64,000 bases of DNA from Anthoceros angustus (taxonomy: Eukaryota > Streptophyta > Anthocerotopsida > Anthocerotales > Anthocerotaceae): contig MU008178.1 of assembly GCA_010909165.1 (NCBI GenBank), positions 1,085,869 through 1,149,868 of the forward strand, read 5' to 3'. The notes under the pieces were generated by a model. It saw only the letters and a program-made list of their open reading frames with translations, ran no database searches and had not been told where the DNA came from. Both the position numbers and the translations under genes were made by a program. Shown piece by piece: positions 22,992 through 32,784 of the stretch. Each line of letters begins with the position of its first letter. The first letter of the stretch is position 1.

Positions 22992-23015
22992 CATTACTAG
23001 GAAAAGTATACTTTT
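22992..23015. repeat. Left terminal inverted repeat of the CACTA-like element
   Basis: CATTACTAGGAAAAGTATAC followed by TTTT. It pairs with 40,241-40,264. The first bases should be CACTA; the C-to-T change in the left copy is probably mutation. Confidence 0.85.
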
Positions 23016-23640
23016 ACCATGGACATTACTACGGACTTTACAACGGTCATTACTACTCCCGTAGTAAAATATCAGTAGTAAACACATAGCATTAGTGTCC
23101 GTGGTAAAGTCCAGTGCATCGTATATGATGGCTATACTCTGTATTCTATACGAAGTATGTACGGAGTACGTTAATGAAGTCTACCGTATACTAGTTAATC
23201 TTTAAATTACCATACCTTTTACCACGGTATTTACTACATTGAACAACCACGGACTTTACTACTGGCCTAATCGTGGTTAAAAATAATGGTTAGTTCACCG
23301 AGATTAGCTAACTACAATATATTAATTGCAATTAAATTAGTGGGTTTGGTTAATCACATGTTCATCATAGTTAATTAATCACGGTTAAGTAATCCGACAG
23401 TCGTTGTAAATTCCCGCTGGGCACCGTTGTAAATCTCTCCATTGTAGAAAAAGACCCTGTAGTAATATTTTATAGTAAATATTCGTAGTAAAATTCTGTA
23501 GTAAACATCGTAGTTAACATATATAGTAGAATTCTATAGTAATAATACGTAGTAAAATTCTATAGTAAAAGTATGTTGTAAAATTCTATAGTAAAAAGTT
23601 TGTAGTAAATTTCAAGTCTGCTAGATGCCCAGACAGCTGT
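23016..23640. repeat. Left subterminal repeat region of the CACTA-like element
   Basis: Contains many short words of the form GTAGTAAA, TATAGTAAAA and their complements (TTTACTAC, TTTACCA), especially at 23,440-23,615. Such arrays are the usual binding sites for a CACTA TNPA-type protein. Confidence 0.7.
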
Positions 23641-24232
23641 TCAAACATGTAAAGGTGGTTGTACGCAGCACCATGTTTGAACTTAACCCGACTGATCATG
23701 CCATTGACAGATAACTTGAAATCCCGTAAGGACTGGGTACGTGGTCTCCCTGAAAACCTCTCATGCCTGTAGGTTGCTCCTCCCTCCATGTCGTCCGAGT
23801 CTTCAAAATACTCGGCTGTGGACGCCTAATATATGGTCATTCACGGATGAGAGCCCAAGGTCCGTGACGAAGAGCCCACCCGGGTTGACAAATGGGATTG
23901 CCCCCAAGGGTGTATGGCCCAAGGCTGCTGCAAGAACTCAGCGTGACTCCTCCTCGTAGTAGCTTCGAAGTCAAATGGAGCTTTCTCTCCCTCCAAATCT
24001 GAAGTCCCAGGGGTGAGGAAACCTCTAAATGGGGACCAGCTTGTTTGCCTTCTTGTTGAGGGTGATGGGGTCGGCCGGCTTCCACAAACTCCCAAGCTTG
24101 CTCCTGCCTTTTGGCTGCCCTCCTCCGTCGTGTGTATGCACGTCTAAGTGGGGTGCTTTTGTCCGAGGATGTCAGCGGGATCTCGATGCATGAGGTGGTC
24201 TCATGCTCCTCAGTTGCATTCCCCATGAACAC
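23586..24232 (-). pseudogene. Unknown coding remnant near the left end of the CACTA-like element
   Basis: Minus-strand frames read from 24,232 (GNATEEHETTSCIEIPLTSS, then a basic RRRRAAKRQ stretch), through GFLTPGTSDLEGEKAPFDFE in another frame, to a final part ending at 23,586 (DDMEGGATYRHERFSGRP and on). Composition and the ordered run of frames suggest one broken gene, but I do not recognise it. A position next to the terminus would suit a CACTA accessory protein; this is only a suggestion. Confidence 0.35.
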
Positions 24233-24239
24233 GCAATGA

Positions 24240-25480
24240 ACAAAAGGTCAGCTAGCTAGGCTGGAAGAGGAAAAGAAGGCAAGCTAACACTGCGTCGAGG
24301 GTTCGCTAAAGCCGAGCCAGACAAGTCTAGAAGCTGTGAAATGTCAAAGTCACAGTGCAAAAAGGACATGAGGGGCCAGGTCTAAAAGCTAAGCTAAGAG
24401 CTAGGCTACATGTAATGAGAGACACAAGTGCCGGTGTCCATAAGAGCCCTAGCCCCTATGCTACAACAAGAGGGGTGTTGGCTGCAAAATAACCAACATT
24501 CCCCATGAAACCCTAGATGACCAAATCCTCCAAGGCATTCAGTCCCTGGATTTCAATTGAAATTGAACAAAACTTATATCAATAGATTTGTCTCAAGAGG
24601 CAAACAATCAGTATGAATCAAAGGCAACCAACCTCTGTGGTGGGCGCTGAGCTCTAGAAGGCTGGGACAGCTTCTGCGGTGGAATCTTTCTGCTGCTGCT
24701 AGCGATAGATAGGTGTGTTGGTGATGCCGCCTTGCTGTGGTTACTGGCCGCCTCCACCAATCTGATCGCTAAGCTCTTGCATGCCATGCTCCAGTTGATA
24801 TTAATTTTGATTGAGTGAAGATTGCCTCTTGCGCATCGAGAAATGTGAGGGCTCATCATGTTGCAGCTATGAGCACTGTAAATCACGCCATAGCACGCAC
24901 CACAAGAAGAAATTTTGCTGAGAACATGCTCGACTTGAACCCCAATCTCAAAAGAACATGACTTCCCAAGGTTCTCTTGGGTGTCACCGAGTGCTTGCAG
25001 CGCAGTGACTAACGACTCCTACCCTTTGTCTCTTTTGTCTAGCGCCAGCCATCATCTCCACGATCCAATCTCTCGTTGAGTTGGCTTCACGCCCTTGCAT
25101 CAGCAACAGACTGCTCCTTTCCATGATGCCTTGCTGGGTCACCTAGGTTTTGCTATCCTCCCACGTTGGGCATCAGGGCTACACCAACAACAAGTTCGAA
25201 AATAGCCAGCATGTGTTCTTACCTAACCTGCCTGAAAACATCTAGCTTGTTCTAAACTAGTTTGCAAAATATCTAGTTCACCTAGATTCATTCATCCTAG
25301 CATTAATTTGGGAAATGTATTTGTTGTCCTATTGGGTCTATGCACGCTTAGGTGCATCACTTCCATCCAAAATTGGGAGTGATAACTTGCTAAGTACATG
25401 GTGGTAAAAACGGGGTTTTTTTTAAATCCGTTTCACATAGGCCTTCAAATATCTCGGTTTGGTGTAGCGTGGTCCGTGGG
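24240..25480. other. No confidently supported gene
   Basis: The frame at 24,608-24,886 (minus) and plus-strand Gln-rich words near 24,690-24,760 could be retroelement gag debris, but no diagnostic motif is present. Confidence 0.3.
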
Positions 25481-25555
25481 TTTAGTTGTGGCTTGCGCTT
25501 ACTTTTGTGGAAGTGGGCCTTGAGATAAAAATGAGGTTACTGTGTTGTGTGTGGC

Positions 25556-25850
25556 CGGGTTGGAGGTGCAGGAGTTGGAGGTGTCTTGGGAGTTGGAGGT
25601 GTGTTGGGGTTGGAGGTGTGTTGGGGTTGGAGGTGTGCGGAGTTGGAGGTGTCTTGGGAGTTGGAGGTGTGTTGGGGTTGGAGGTGTGCGGAGTTGGAGG
25701 TGTCTTGGGAGTTGGAGGTGTGTTGGGGTTGGAGGTGCAGGAGTTGGAGGTGTCTTGGGAGTTGGAGGTGTCTTGGGAGTTGGAGGTGTCTTGGGAGTTG
25801 GAGGTGTGTTGGGGTTGGAGGTGTGCGGAGTTGGAGGTGTTGGAAGAGGC
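25556..25850. repeat. Minisatellite array 1, GTTGGAGGTG core
   Basis: About sixteen units share GTTGGAGGTG, followed by a short variable linker (TCTTGGGA, TGTTGGG, TGCGGA or CAGGA), so units are about 15-18 bp. All three plus-strand frames stay open through it, which produces spurious Val/Glu/Trp-rich open frames. Confidence 0.9.
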
Positions 25851-26099
25851 GGCGGGCGGTTTAGGGTTGACCTCCTCAGGAGGGACATGTCCTTGCGGAC
25901 TTTGCCCTGTAGCCGGATCTGGCCGCCGAGGGCGGGCTTCCTTTGCCTCGGCGTCGAGTTCGGCCCTCGCAGCCCCTCGTGCTTCTATCTTTCCCTTGCC
26001 GTGGTGGCTGCGACAACAGTGAGTGTGACATGATCATTTCACCACCTTCGATGTCATCCATTGTGAACATCTACGCCCTCTGAATTGGGAGGAGAGCCA

Positions 26100-27340
26100 T
26101 GTGAGTCCGTGAGAGAGCAAGGTAGGGTTTTGGCTTTTGTTGGGAGGACCGTCCTCAGATGTGGTGGAAGTGGACTCGTGCTCGGGTTGATTGGACTTTT
26201 TTTGCGGCTTGCCAACTTGTATGGATCCCTCTACTCCGCCCGATGGACTCATGAGGCACGGAGTTCCTTCGCCTTCATGTTGTGCTCTCTAACTCCACGA
26301 GGACTCACCGCGGCGTAGAAGGCTCCCAGAGCTCTGGTCTTGGCGTGAAGATCGGTGGAGGGATTGGCGAGAAAAGGCTTCCCCTCTTGGAGGAGTGACC
26401 CTGATCATGGTGGTGAGGTGCACGGCCTTATCGGTCCCTCGGGGAGTGGAGGCAGCGGTCTGGTGCAGGCGGATGTGGGAGCCGCTGTGTTTTCGATGGA
26501 AGCAGCGTCACACAATTGGATGTGATCCGATGTGGTGGATCGGGTTGGAGGTGTCTTGGAGTCATGGTCCTCCTTGTGGTGGAAGTGCAAGACTTGAGTC
26601 TCGGGTTGATTGGACTTTTTCCATTCCCACAACCATCACGGATGACATCCTGCGTTGGGACAACGTAGAGCTCCGCTTTTGAGGCCTCCATTGTCATTGC
26701 TTGAGAAGAAACAAACGGCTTGTGCACTTGAATTCCACATTGATTTGGCACATGGTGATGGTAACGTGATGCGCATTGGGCTAATCGTTGTTTGGTTTTT
26801 GTGTTGTAGAGTGAAGGCGATCTGTAATCATGGAGTGGAGGCCGTTGGGGAGATGCGTGTGGTCTTGTGGTGAATTGGGAGGGTTGGCAATATGGAAGTT
26901 GGGTGTCCGGGGTTGGAGGTGTGTTGGGGTTGGAGGTGCCGAGAGGAGGTGGGAGTTGGAGGTGCAGGAGTTGGAGGTGTCTGGGAGTTGGAGGTGCAGG
27001 AGTTGGAGGTGTCTTGGAGTTGGAGGTGTGCGGAGTTTGTGGTGTGCCAATGGTGGAGGTGTGCGGAGTCACGAGGTGTCTTTGGAGTGTGAGTTCTTTG
27101 GAGTCATGGTCCTCCTTGTGGTGGATCGGGTTGGAGCCGATGTGGTGGCTTTACGGAGATGGACTGCCACAGGGATGGACCTCTTTATTGGAGAAAGAAG
27201 ACAGAAGGATGTTGGTGGTGGTTCTTTGGAGAGAAGGGAGTGAAAGATGGAAGGATGTTATGTATGTTTCGGTTTTCATGGATTTGATCCACCATCCGGC
27301 CCGGGCGCTAACTGCCGCTTTCGCTTTGTTGGCGAGTTAA
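26100..27340. repeat. Segment with internal duplications around minisatellite array 2
   Basis: The words GTGGTGGATCGGGTTGGA and GGAGTCATGGTCCTCCTTGT occur near 26,530-26,580 and again near 27,100-27,140. A CGGGTTGATTGGACTTTTT word occurs near 26,183 and 26,601. A second GTTGGAGGTG array spans about 26,910-27,055. The pattern points to repeated local duplication of one composite segment. Confidence 0.75.
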
Positions 27341-27344
27341 CAAT

Positions 27345-27926
27345 ATGGTTGACTTTGAAGAGATGAGTTTGTTTCGAGGAAGGCGCAAGAAGGCGGAGGT
27401 GCGTGAAAGGACCGAACATGTCAAGAAGTTGCAAGGAAAGCCTGTGAATGTCTGGGACTGGAAAGAAGAAGATGGCACACTCTGTAGTGCTGGTTTCAAC
27501 GTTAGGGACATTTCATACACTGATATTCTGAAAGATCTTATTGGTGGTGACGAGTTCATCGTCAGTGTGTTTGGGCCGATAGCTGGGAAGAATGAAGGAT
27601 TCAAGTGGATGGTGCTCCAAGTGGATGGTGCTCCAAGTGGATGGTGCTCCAAGTGGATGGTGCTCCAAGTGGATGGTGCTCCAAGTGGATGGTGCTCCAA
27701 GTGGATGGTGCTCCAAGTGGATGGTGCTCCAAGTGGATGGTGCTCCAAGTGGATGGTGCTCCAAGTGGATGGTGCTCCAAGTGGATGGTGCTCCAAGTGG
27801 ATGCTTAATCAAGAAGTGAAGACAACCAAGAAAGGGCCATGGGAGGAGTGGGGTGTGGTTGAAGAGCGAACAAAAAAAAGAAGATGCGTGCGAGGATGTT
27901 CTTGTGGAGGACAACTAGGAAGTTGA
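27345..27926 (+). CDS. Hypothetical protein carrying an in-frame 16-residue repeat
   Basis: A 193-codon plus-strand frame. Residues 1-87 look like genuine protein: an Arg/Lys-rich start (FRGRRKKAEVRERTEHVKK), then VWDWKEEDGTLCSAGFN and ISYTDILKDLIGGDEF. Residues 88-153 are a perfect 16-residue repeat with the words WMVLQVDGAPSG and WCSK. It arises because a 16-bp DNA unit is repeated twelve times and shifts one codon phase per copy. A charged tail with QEVKTTKKGPWEEW follows. The DNA words after the repeat (CAAGAAGTGAAGACAACCAA) recur near 28,390, so the 3' part is itself repeated. I do not recognise the family. It lies inside the CACTA-like element. Confidence 0.4.
   Translation: MVDFEEMSLFRGRRKKAEVRERTEHVKKLQGKPVNVWDWKEEDGTLCSAGFNVRDISYTDILKDLIGGDEFIVSVFGPIAGKNEGFKWMVLQVDGAPSGWCSKWMVLQVDGAPSGWCSKWMVLQVDGAPSGWCSKWMVLQVDGAPSGWCSKWMLNQEVKTTKKGPWEEWGVVEERTKKRRCVRGCSCGGQLGS
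27605..27803. repeat. Minisatellite: 12 perfect copies of a 16-bp unit
   Basis: GTGGATGGTGCTCCAA is repeated without a single mismatch from 27,605 to 27,796, plus 7 bp of a thirteenth copy. Because 16 is not a multiple of three, all frames cycle through the unit, and both strands stay open. Confidence 0.97.
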
Positions 27927-27933
27927 GGTACAT

Positions 27934-28715
27934 ATGTTTGTGGATGGCGGTCAAGCAGAAGGGGACCTTCCTGGCGAGGAGAGTATTAGCCAGCGGACAC
28001 GCTCTCATGCTCGAGAGTCCAAGGTGCTAGCCTCTTCAGTAGAACAGATTCAGGCAGCGAAAGCCCATCCGGGACAGGAAGAGCTTGAAACAAAGCAGGC
28101 CATGGTGGAAACTGCTGCGACCAAAGATCCGGTGGAGTCAACTTCTCATGATGAGGTTGCGCACGAATTCATACACGGAGCATAAATGTGTGTGGCTCGA
28201 GAGCAAGTCCAGGACTTGGCCTATGTTTAGACGTCATGGCACCTTCTTGGAAGGTTCTCTAGAGGATCTTGTAGTTGTTACAGAGCAGGTGAAGCATAAA
28301 GAGAAAGTTCTCTTGGAGGTCCGTGAGGAAGTTGACAAGCGGGGTTGCGAACCGGCCTTGGAGAAGTATGAGCCGAGAGTCAACCAGTCAAGAAGTGAAG
28401 ACAACCAAGATTAGTTCTTTGGAGAAAAGGGAGGAGAGCTTGGTGTCCGAACTTGCCATGTGCGGTCGCACACGGCTAAGGAGTCTGTGGAGATATGGAG
28501 AAAAGGGGTGGCGCAAAGCATGAGCAAGACATAGCGGCACACCGTGAACTATCTTCCTTGATGAGGCGACCAGGCCTCTTTGGCCACCCTTGGATTGAAG
28601 CCCGCTTGTCAGAGGTCTGGGAGTTGAAGCGAATGCACATGTCCCTTATGTACGGTATGTTGCGTGATGAAGTTTGGCTGTCACCTCTTTCTTATCAATG
28701 GTCTGAATCCTAATT
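27934..28715 (+). pseudogene. Unknown plus-strand coding remnants
   Basis: Open frames at 27,934-28,185 (Glu/Ala-rich, GQEELETKQAMVETAATKDP), 28,085-28,414 (LLEVREEVDKRG) and 28,495-28,713 (MRRPGLFGHPWIEARLSEVW) follow one another on the plus strand in different frames. They look like a decayed, partly coiled-coil protein. No family recognised. Confidence 0.3.
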
Positions 28716-28830
28716 TTGGATAAATGCATAGTACACCATGTGTATGTGCAATGTAAGTACGAATCGCGCTGATTGCTTTGTTGTGCTACCAGTCTTTTAT
28801 GGTGTCGTACTGTGGTGGTCAGTCCGAATG

Positions 28831-29070
28831 TGGATGGTGGTGATCTGGACCAGTAGCTGTCGTGTTCTATGATAGTGCAGTCTGTTCAAGTGGATGGTGC
28901 TGTTGTGGGCCACTAGCTGTCGTGTTCTGTGATAGTGCAGTGTGCTCCAAGTGGATGGTGCTCCAAGTGAGGTGGTAGTTATGGTGGTGCACTGATTATG
29001 GTGCTTTGGAGCACCTTCCACGTGATAGTGATAATTATGGATATTATGGTGCTTTGGAGCACCTTCCAGT
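28831..29070. repeat. Dimeric repeat and hairpins related to the 16-bp minisatellite
   Basis: Two units of about 60 bp begin GTGGATGGTG at 28,830 and 28,890 and share AGCTGTCGTGTTCT and GATAGTGCAGT. Two copies of the 16-bp unit's wording follow at 28,946-28,970. Then TATGGTGCTTTGGAGCACCT occurs twice (about 28,998 and 29,046); GGTGCT-TTGG-AGCACC is a perfect 6-bp-stem hairpin. Confidence 0.8.
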
Positions 29071-29193
29071 GAGTGGTAGCACCACCTTCGCGCGCTATGT
29101 TCAGTGGAGATGTCATGGTGCCGGTTTGTAGTGGTCTAGGTTGAAGTGGATGCTTAATCAAGTGCATGTGGGTGAAGTAGGCCACCACTTGAA

Positions 29194-29691
29194 GTGGCCT
29201 TGTGCAGGTGGTATGGGGCACATAACTTTTCATTCCTTCCTTGTGGACACTCCTACCACGACTTTTGCCTCTACCAGCATTTGAGGGAGAGCAGTGCCTG
29301 TGCTTTTCGTTCTTGTGGCTTAGAGGTTCCCCGCACATGGTTGATGGCAAAGGGCTGGGCTTCTAGTGCTACGTGTGTGTCATCTAACATGGCTGAAGAC
29401 TGGGAAGCCATACAGTTGGAGGAGTGGGGTGCTGAATTTTATGACACTATTGTAGTTTTAGGCGGACTAGGAAGTCGGCTGGAGAGAGTGCAGGCTTCTT
29501 TGATGTTGCCAACACCGCATCTGCGCGGCGGCATCACCAAAGGGAGGTTCTTCCCTACGGTTTCGCCATTTTGGACACACGAAGCAGGGACACTGGGGTG
29601 CATGCACGCCAAGATATCTGGATTGCGGTATCGGGTTGAGTGCCTCCCCGGAAAAAGTGGTGGCCAATTTGTGGCACAGGGAAATCGATGA
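29194..29691 (+). pseudogene. RING-like zinc-finger protein fragment (PCGHSYHDFC type), copy 2
   Basis: The plus-strand frame begins in LCRWYG. It has LPCGHSYHDFC (Cys17, His19, His22, Cys25 counted from 29,194), then Cys36-x4-Cys41 and VPRTWLMAKGW. It matches the minus-strand cassette at 12,744-12,962 in every metal-ligand position after the first and in the trailing Trp-Leu-x-Ala-Lys-Gly-Trp. After the finger come about 110 further residues (DWEAIQLEEWGAEFYDTIVV and on) with no known motif. There is no ATG at the frame's beginning, so the real start is upstream or the copy is truncated. It lies inside the CACTA-like element on the same strand as the unknown coding pieces at 27-31 kb. Confidence 0.5.
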
Positions 29692-29950
29692 CCATGTGTC
29701 CAATTAATCAAGAAGTAGTGATGGTGGAGCGAGACTCCATCGATCGGATGATGTATGTGGGCAACCAAGAAAGGGCCAGGGGAGACTACGGAACGAGCTT
29801 GCTTGAGCCAGGTATTGGCTATTGGCGAGAAGGCGGTGGTGGATATGATGGCCGTTTTAGGAGGTATACACCATATGGAGAATCCTGGCAATGATGGAGC
29901 ATCTGGTGGAACATGTGGGGTGACTGTAAGCAAGGCGCCAACATCCGAAG

Positions 29951-30593
29951 TTGTGCCGAAGGAGGAACAACCAGCCCCAGCAATCCAAACTGGTGGTTGC
30001 ACTTGAGGGGGGGCCACATGAGCTGTCCAAACTAGTGGTTGCACTTGAGGGGGGGTCACATGAGCTGTCACAACCTCTGGACCTAGCTGTGCAGGTCCCG
30101 GGTGCACCACTGTCACAATCTCAACAGAAATCAGGGGACATAATAGTAGTCCCTTCATCTCTTGAGCCCCACGCATCTAGGGATGTGTTGCTTGAATACC
30201 ATGCTGCACATTCGCTTGGCATCCATGTGCCAGGTCTGCCTGACCATACACAAGCAGGTTGTGGTGAGGTCGCACTTGCTGAGCATCCCACATCGAGCTC
30301 GCAAGGCTGCGAACAAAGTCCCGATGAGAAGGCAACTCGTGAGGCTATTGCCATCTGTGCTCGAGGAAGTTGGTGCACATGTCCATAGTGTGAAGGCTCC
30401 TTCATGCGACCATTGCTTACCTCTGATGTTGGAGAACCCATCGACAGGATGTAGCGGTGGTGGACATACATTGGACACGAGGGTAGGTCAGCTGCCTTTA
30501 ACACCGGGTGGAGCAAAGCGCAAATCTGTAGAGGGAGCTAGGAAGGTACCAGCTGCGAAACAACATAGACAAGAGGAGGAAGAAGAGGCATAA
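29951..30593 (+). pseudogene. Unknown coding remnant with a 48-bp direct repeat
   Basis: Two overlapping plus-strand frames are open. The first contains a duplicated word, LVVALEGG-PHELS, made by two DNA copies at about 29,989 and 30,037. The second ends in a Lys/Arg then Glu-rich tail (KQHRQEEEEEA). No family recognised. It lies between the RING-like fragment and the 30.6-31.06 kb piece and may be the linker of the same gene. Confidence 0.3.
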
Positions 30594-31057
30594 GATGAAG
30601 AGATTGAAGAGGACTACTCGTCTGCGCCCTAGGGACAACTTTGCAGTGTTGGCCGAAATGCAAGAAGGGCAGACTGAACCGTTTTACATCATCAAATGCA
30701 ACAAGCGCCCATGGGTGACAGACGAAGGTCTGGGACAGGTGGTATGAAGGGCACTGGCCGGCAGGCGAAATGGTTGTTCAGGGGATCTACTATGAGCGTG
30801 AAGGGGAACAGAAAGGAGTTTACAAACTCAGGAATGACAAGCCTCCTTTGCCAGTTGTTTTGCCTGTGCGTATGATTATCTTTGCAAGGTTTGAATTCAA
30901 AGTGCCACCTAGACATAGAAATGCGCCTGGAAGAAAGGGAGGTCAACGTTGTTGGTTGGAGCCCAAACTGAGGAAACGTCTTGAAGAACTGGCGATTTAC
31001 ACAGGCGAGAAGCTTCAGGCCTGGCATGTGTTGGTTGGTTTCAGCTCCGTATGTTAG
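30594..31057 (+). pseudogene. C-terminal-type domain of an unknown repeat gene (GIYYER-x-GE block)
   Basis: A first part in one frame reads NFAVLAEMQEGQTEPFYIIK. A frameshift leads to VVQGIYYEREGEQKGVYKL, then ARFEFKVPP and KLRKRLEELAIY, ending at 31,055. The arrangement resembles C-terminal regions of large transposase-like genes of non-seed plants as I remember them. The match is stylistic, so I give only the description. It is the last recognisable plus-strand coding piece in the left half of the CACTA-like element. Confidence 0.35.
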
Positions 31058-31059
31058 TT

Positions 31060-32780
31060 GATTATGTTGACATTTATTGGTTGCTGCTTGTTTCTATTTG
31101 CAGAGCAGCAGAAGATGACAACTCTGTCTGAGTCTGGTGGCGATCTTACTCGTAGATGATTGATAGCCTTTGCCCACACTCCTAGCATGAGCAGTCAAGA
31201 GGAAGAGTGTGGAATACTAGGAGATTGCGGTGGTTTTGCTATGTGGGAGTCAAGCCAGTGACTTTGTGTGTTTAGTCTGCTTGGCTTGGTTTGTAGTCGT
31301 GTGTTGGTATTGTGCTTACTTAGCGTGAGCCGACTCTCCGCGATAAGGCGGAAGCGCGAATAGATCAAACTGTGAAACTAAAACTACCAAAAGACTCTTT
31401 CATTGTTTTTAATATCCACAAGATCCACTCATCGCGTACATCGGTTTGTTGCGCTACACACGTCAACATGAGAATCTTTGGTAGTGTGTCGGGCCATATA
31501 TTGGAAATATGATACCGATTATTCTTTACGCCACCCTATCGATCGCAGACTAAACACCCCTAGTATGGGAACACCCCCTAGTATGGGGCATAAACAAGTG
31601 AACCTGCAAACGGCTGCTAGGCCAAACCCGCCTGCCAACCATGCCCAGGATCAATGACGACAATAATACAACATCCTTCCTCAATTACTCCGAGGCCGGA
31701 CGCTAAGGTTTCTTCCTACAACACCCAAAGCCAGGTTTGAACAAAGCTCTCAACCTATCACTCCAGAACATGATGAGGAGGTGGGCTCTATGGGGATAGA
31801 GCAGTCCATGAAGCTGAGCTTTTTCTTCCGCTTCGGATTGTTCTCATCGTTCGCGCCACTCGCCAACACCGGACATAGTAGTCGCGGTCAGTTGCCTTGC
31901 AATGATGCCCAACATTTTGCCGTATTCGTGAAGAGAAGCCGGGAGTTGCCTTCCGAGTCCTCTTGTTTCCTCTATCGGCAAGGTTCTCTTCCCCAATCCG
32001 CCCATGTTCTTGCCCTACCACGCGGCGCCCTTCCTGCCGCTGCTCGCCACTTCGTGCAGACCTCATATCCCTCGGGGTGGAAGATCACCTTGAGTCGATG
32101 CAACGGAGGCGTGCTCGTGAACCATCCTCCGCCTCGATCGCAACTTGTAAGTTCCACGATGTTGACCGCATGCGAGGGAGTTAGCGATGCCGCTGCTCGC
32201 TGCGGAAGCCATGAGAGCTTGGCCTCTCGTCTGTGCAGCGAACGAGTGTACACCGTGAAGGGTCAATAGGCGACGATAGGCACCGCCGTTGCTGGGAGGG
32301 TGAAGGGTTATCGAGCAAAGTGGTGCTGGAGGAACGGCTACAGTGGTGGCTCATCCAGGAATAATCGATGATTGAAACGTTCAATCTACGCCTGGTATGA
32401 TGCCCAGCCCCAAACTCGTGTGCATCATTTATTGAACTGCAGTTGTTGTGGTTGTACGTGGGGTATGGCTGTATAATGTGATAGGAGTATAATGTGACCG
32501 GACGCAAATGACGTGCTCGTAAAAGACGGTATCGATCCACGCATCGCATCGAGGTGGCATGGCCTAGAAAGGGCTATCCGTGTAGAAAATGGTGCATATG
32601 AAGCAGTGAAACCAGTAATCGTATCAGGCACACCGCGTGAATGCTTTACCCATGAAAAGCGCACAAATAGAAACCCGAGGTGATGTGGAAGGTAATCTCC
32701 TGCGCGTAACTTCTCCAACGACAAGCATCGTAATCGCACGTCGATAAGGCACAAACAACAATTCCTATCCGGTCTCACCA
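31060..32780. other. No supported gene
   Basis: Frames at 31,781-32,269 (plus) and on the opposite strand overlap and have no recognisable motif. Confidence 0.3.
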
Positions 32781-32784
32781 AAAT

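Noticed and set aside
25486-26033. Long plus-strand frames rich in LEV/WRC/GVGG
   Set aside because: They are produced by the GTTGGAGGTG minisatellite, which has no stop in any plus frame.
27605-27803. CRISPR-like regular repeat
   Set aside because: There are no spacers. It is a head-to-tail minisatellite in eukaryotic DNA.
27308-27914. Minus-strand frames with an LEHHPLGAPSTWSTIH repeat, possible repeat protein
   Set aside because: Same 16-bp array read backwards; open by composition, with no independent evidence of coding.
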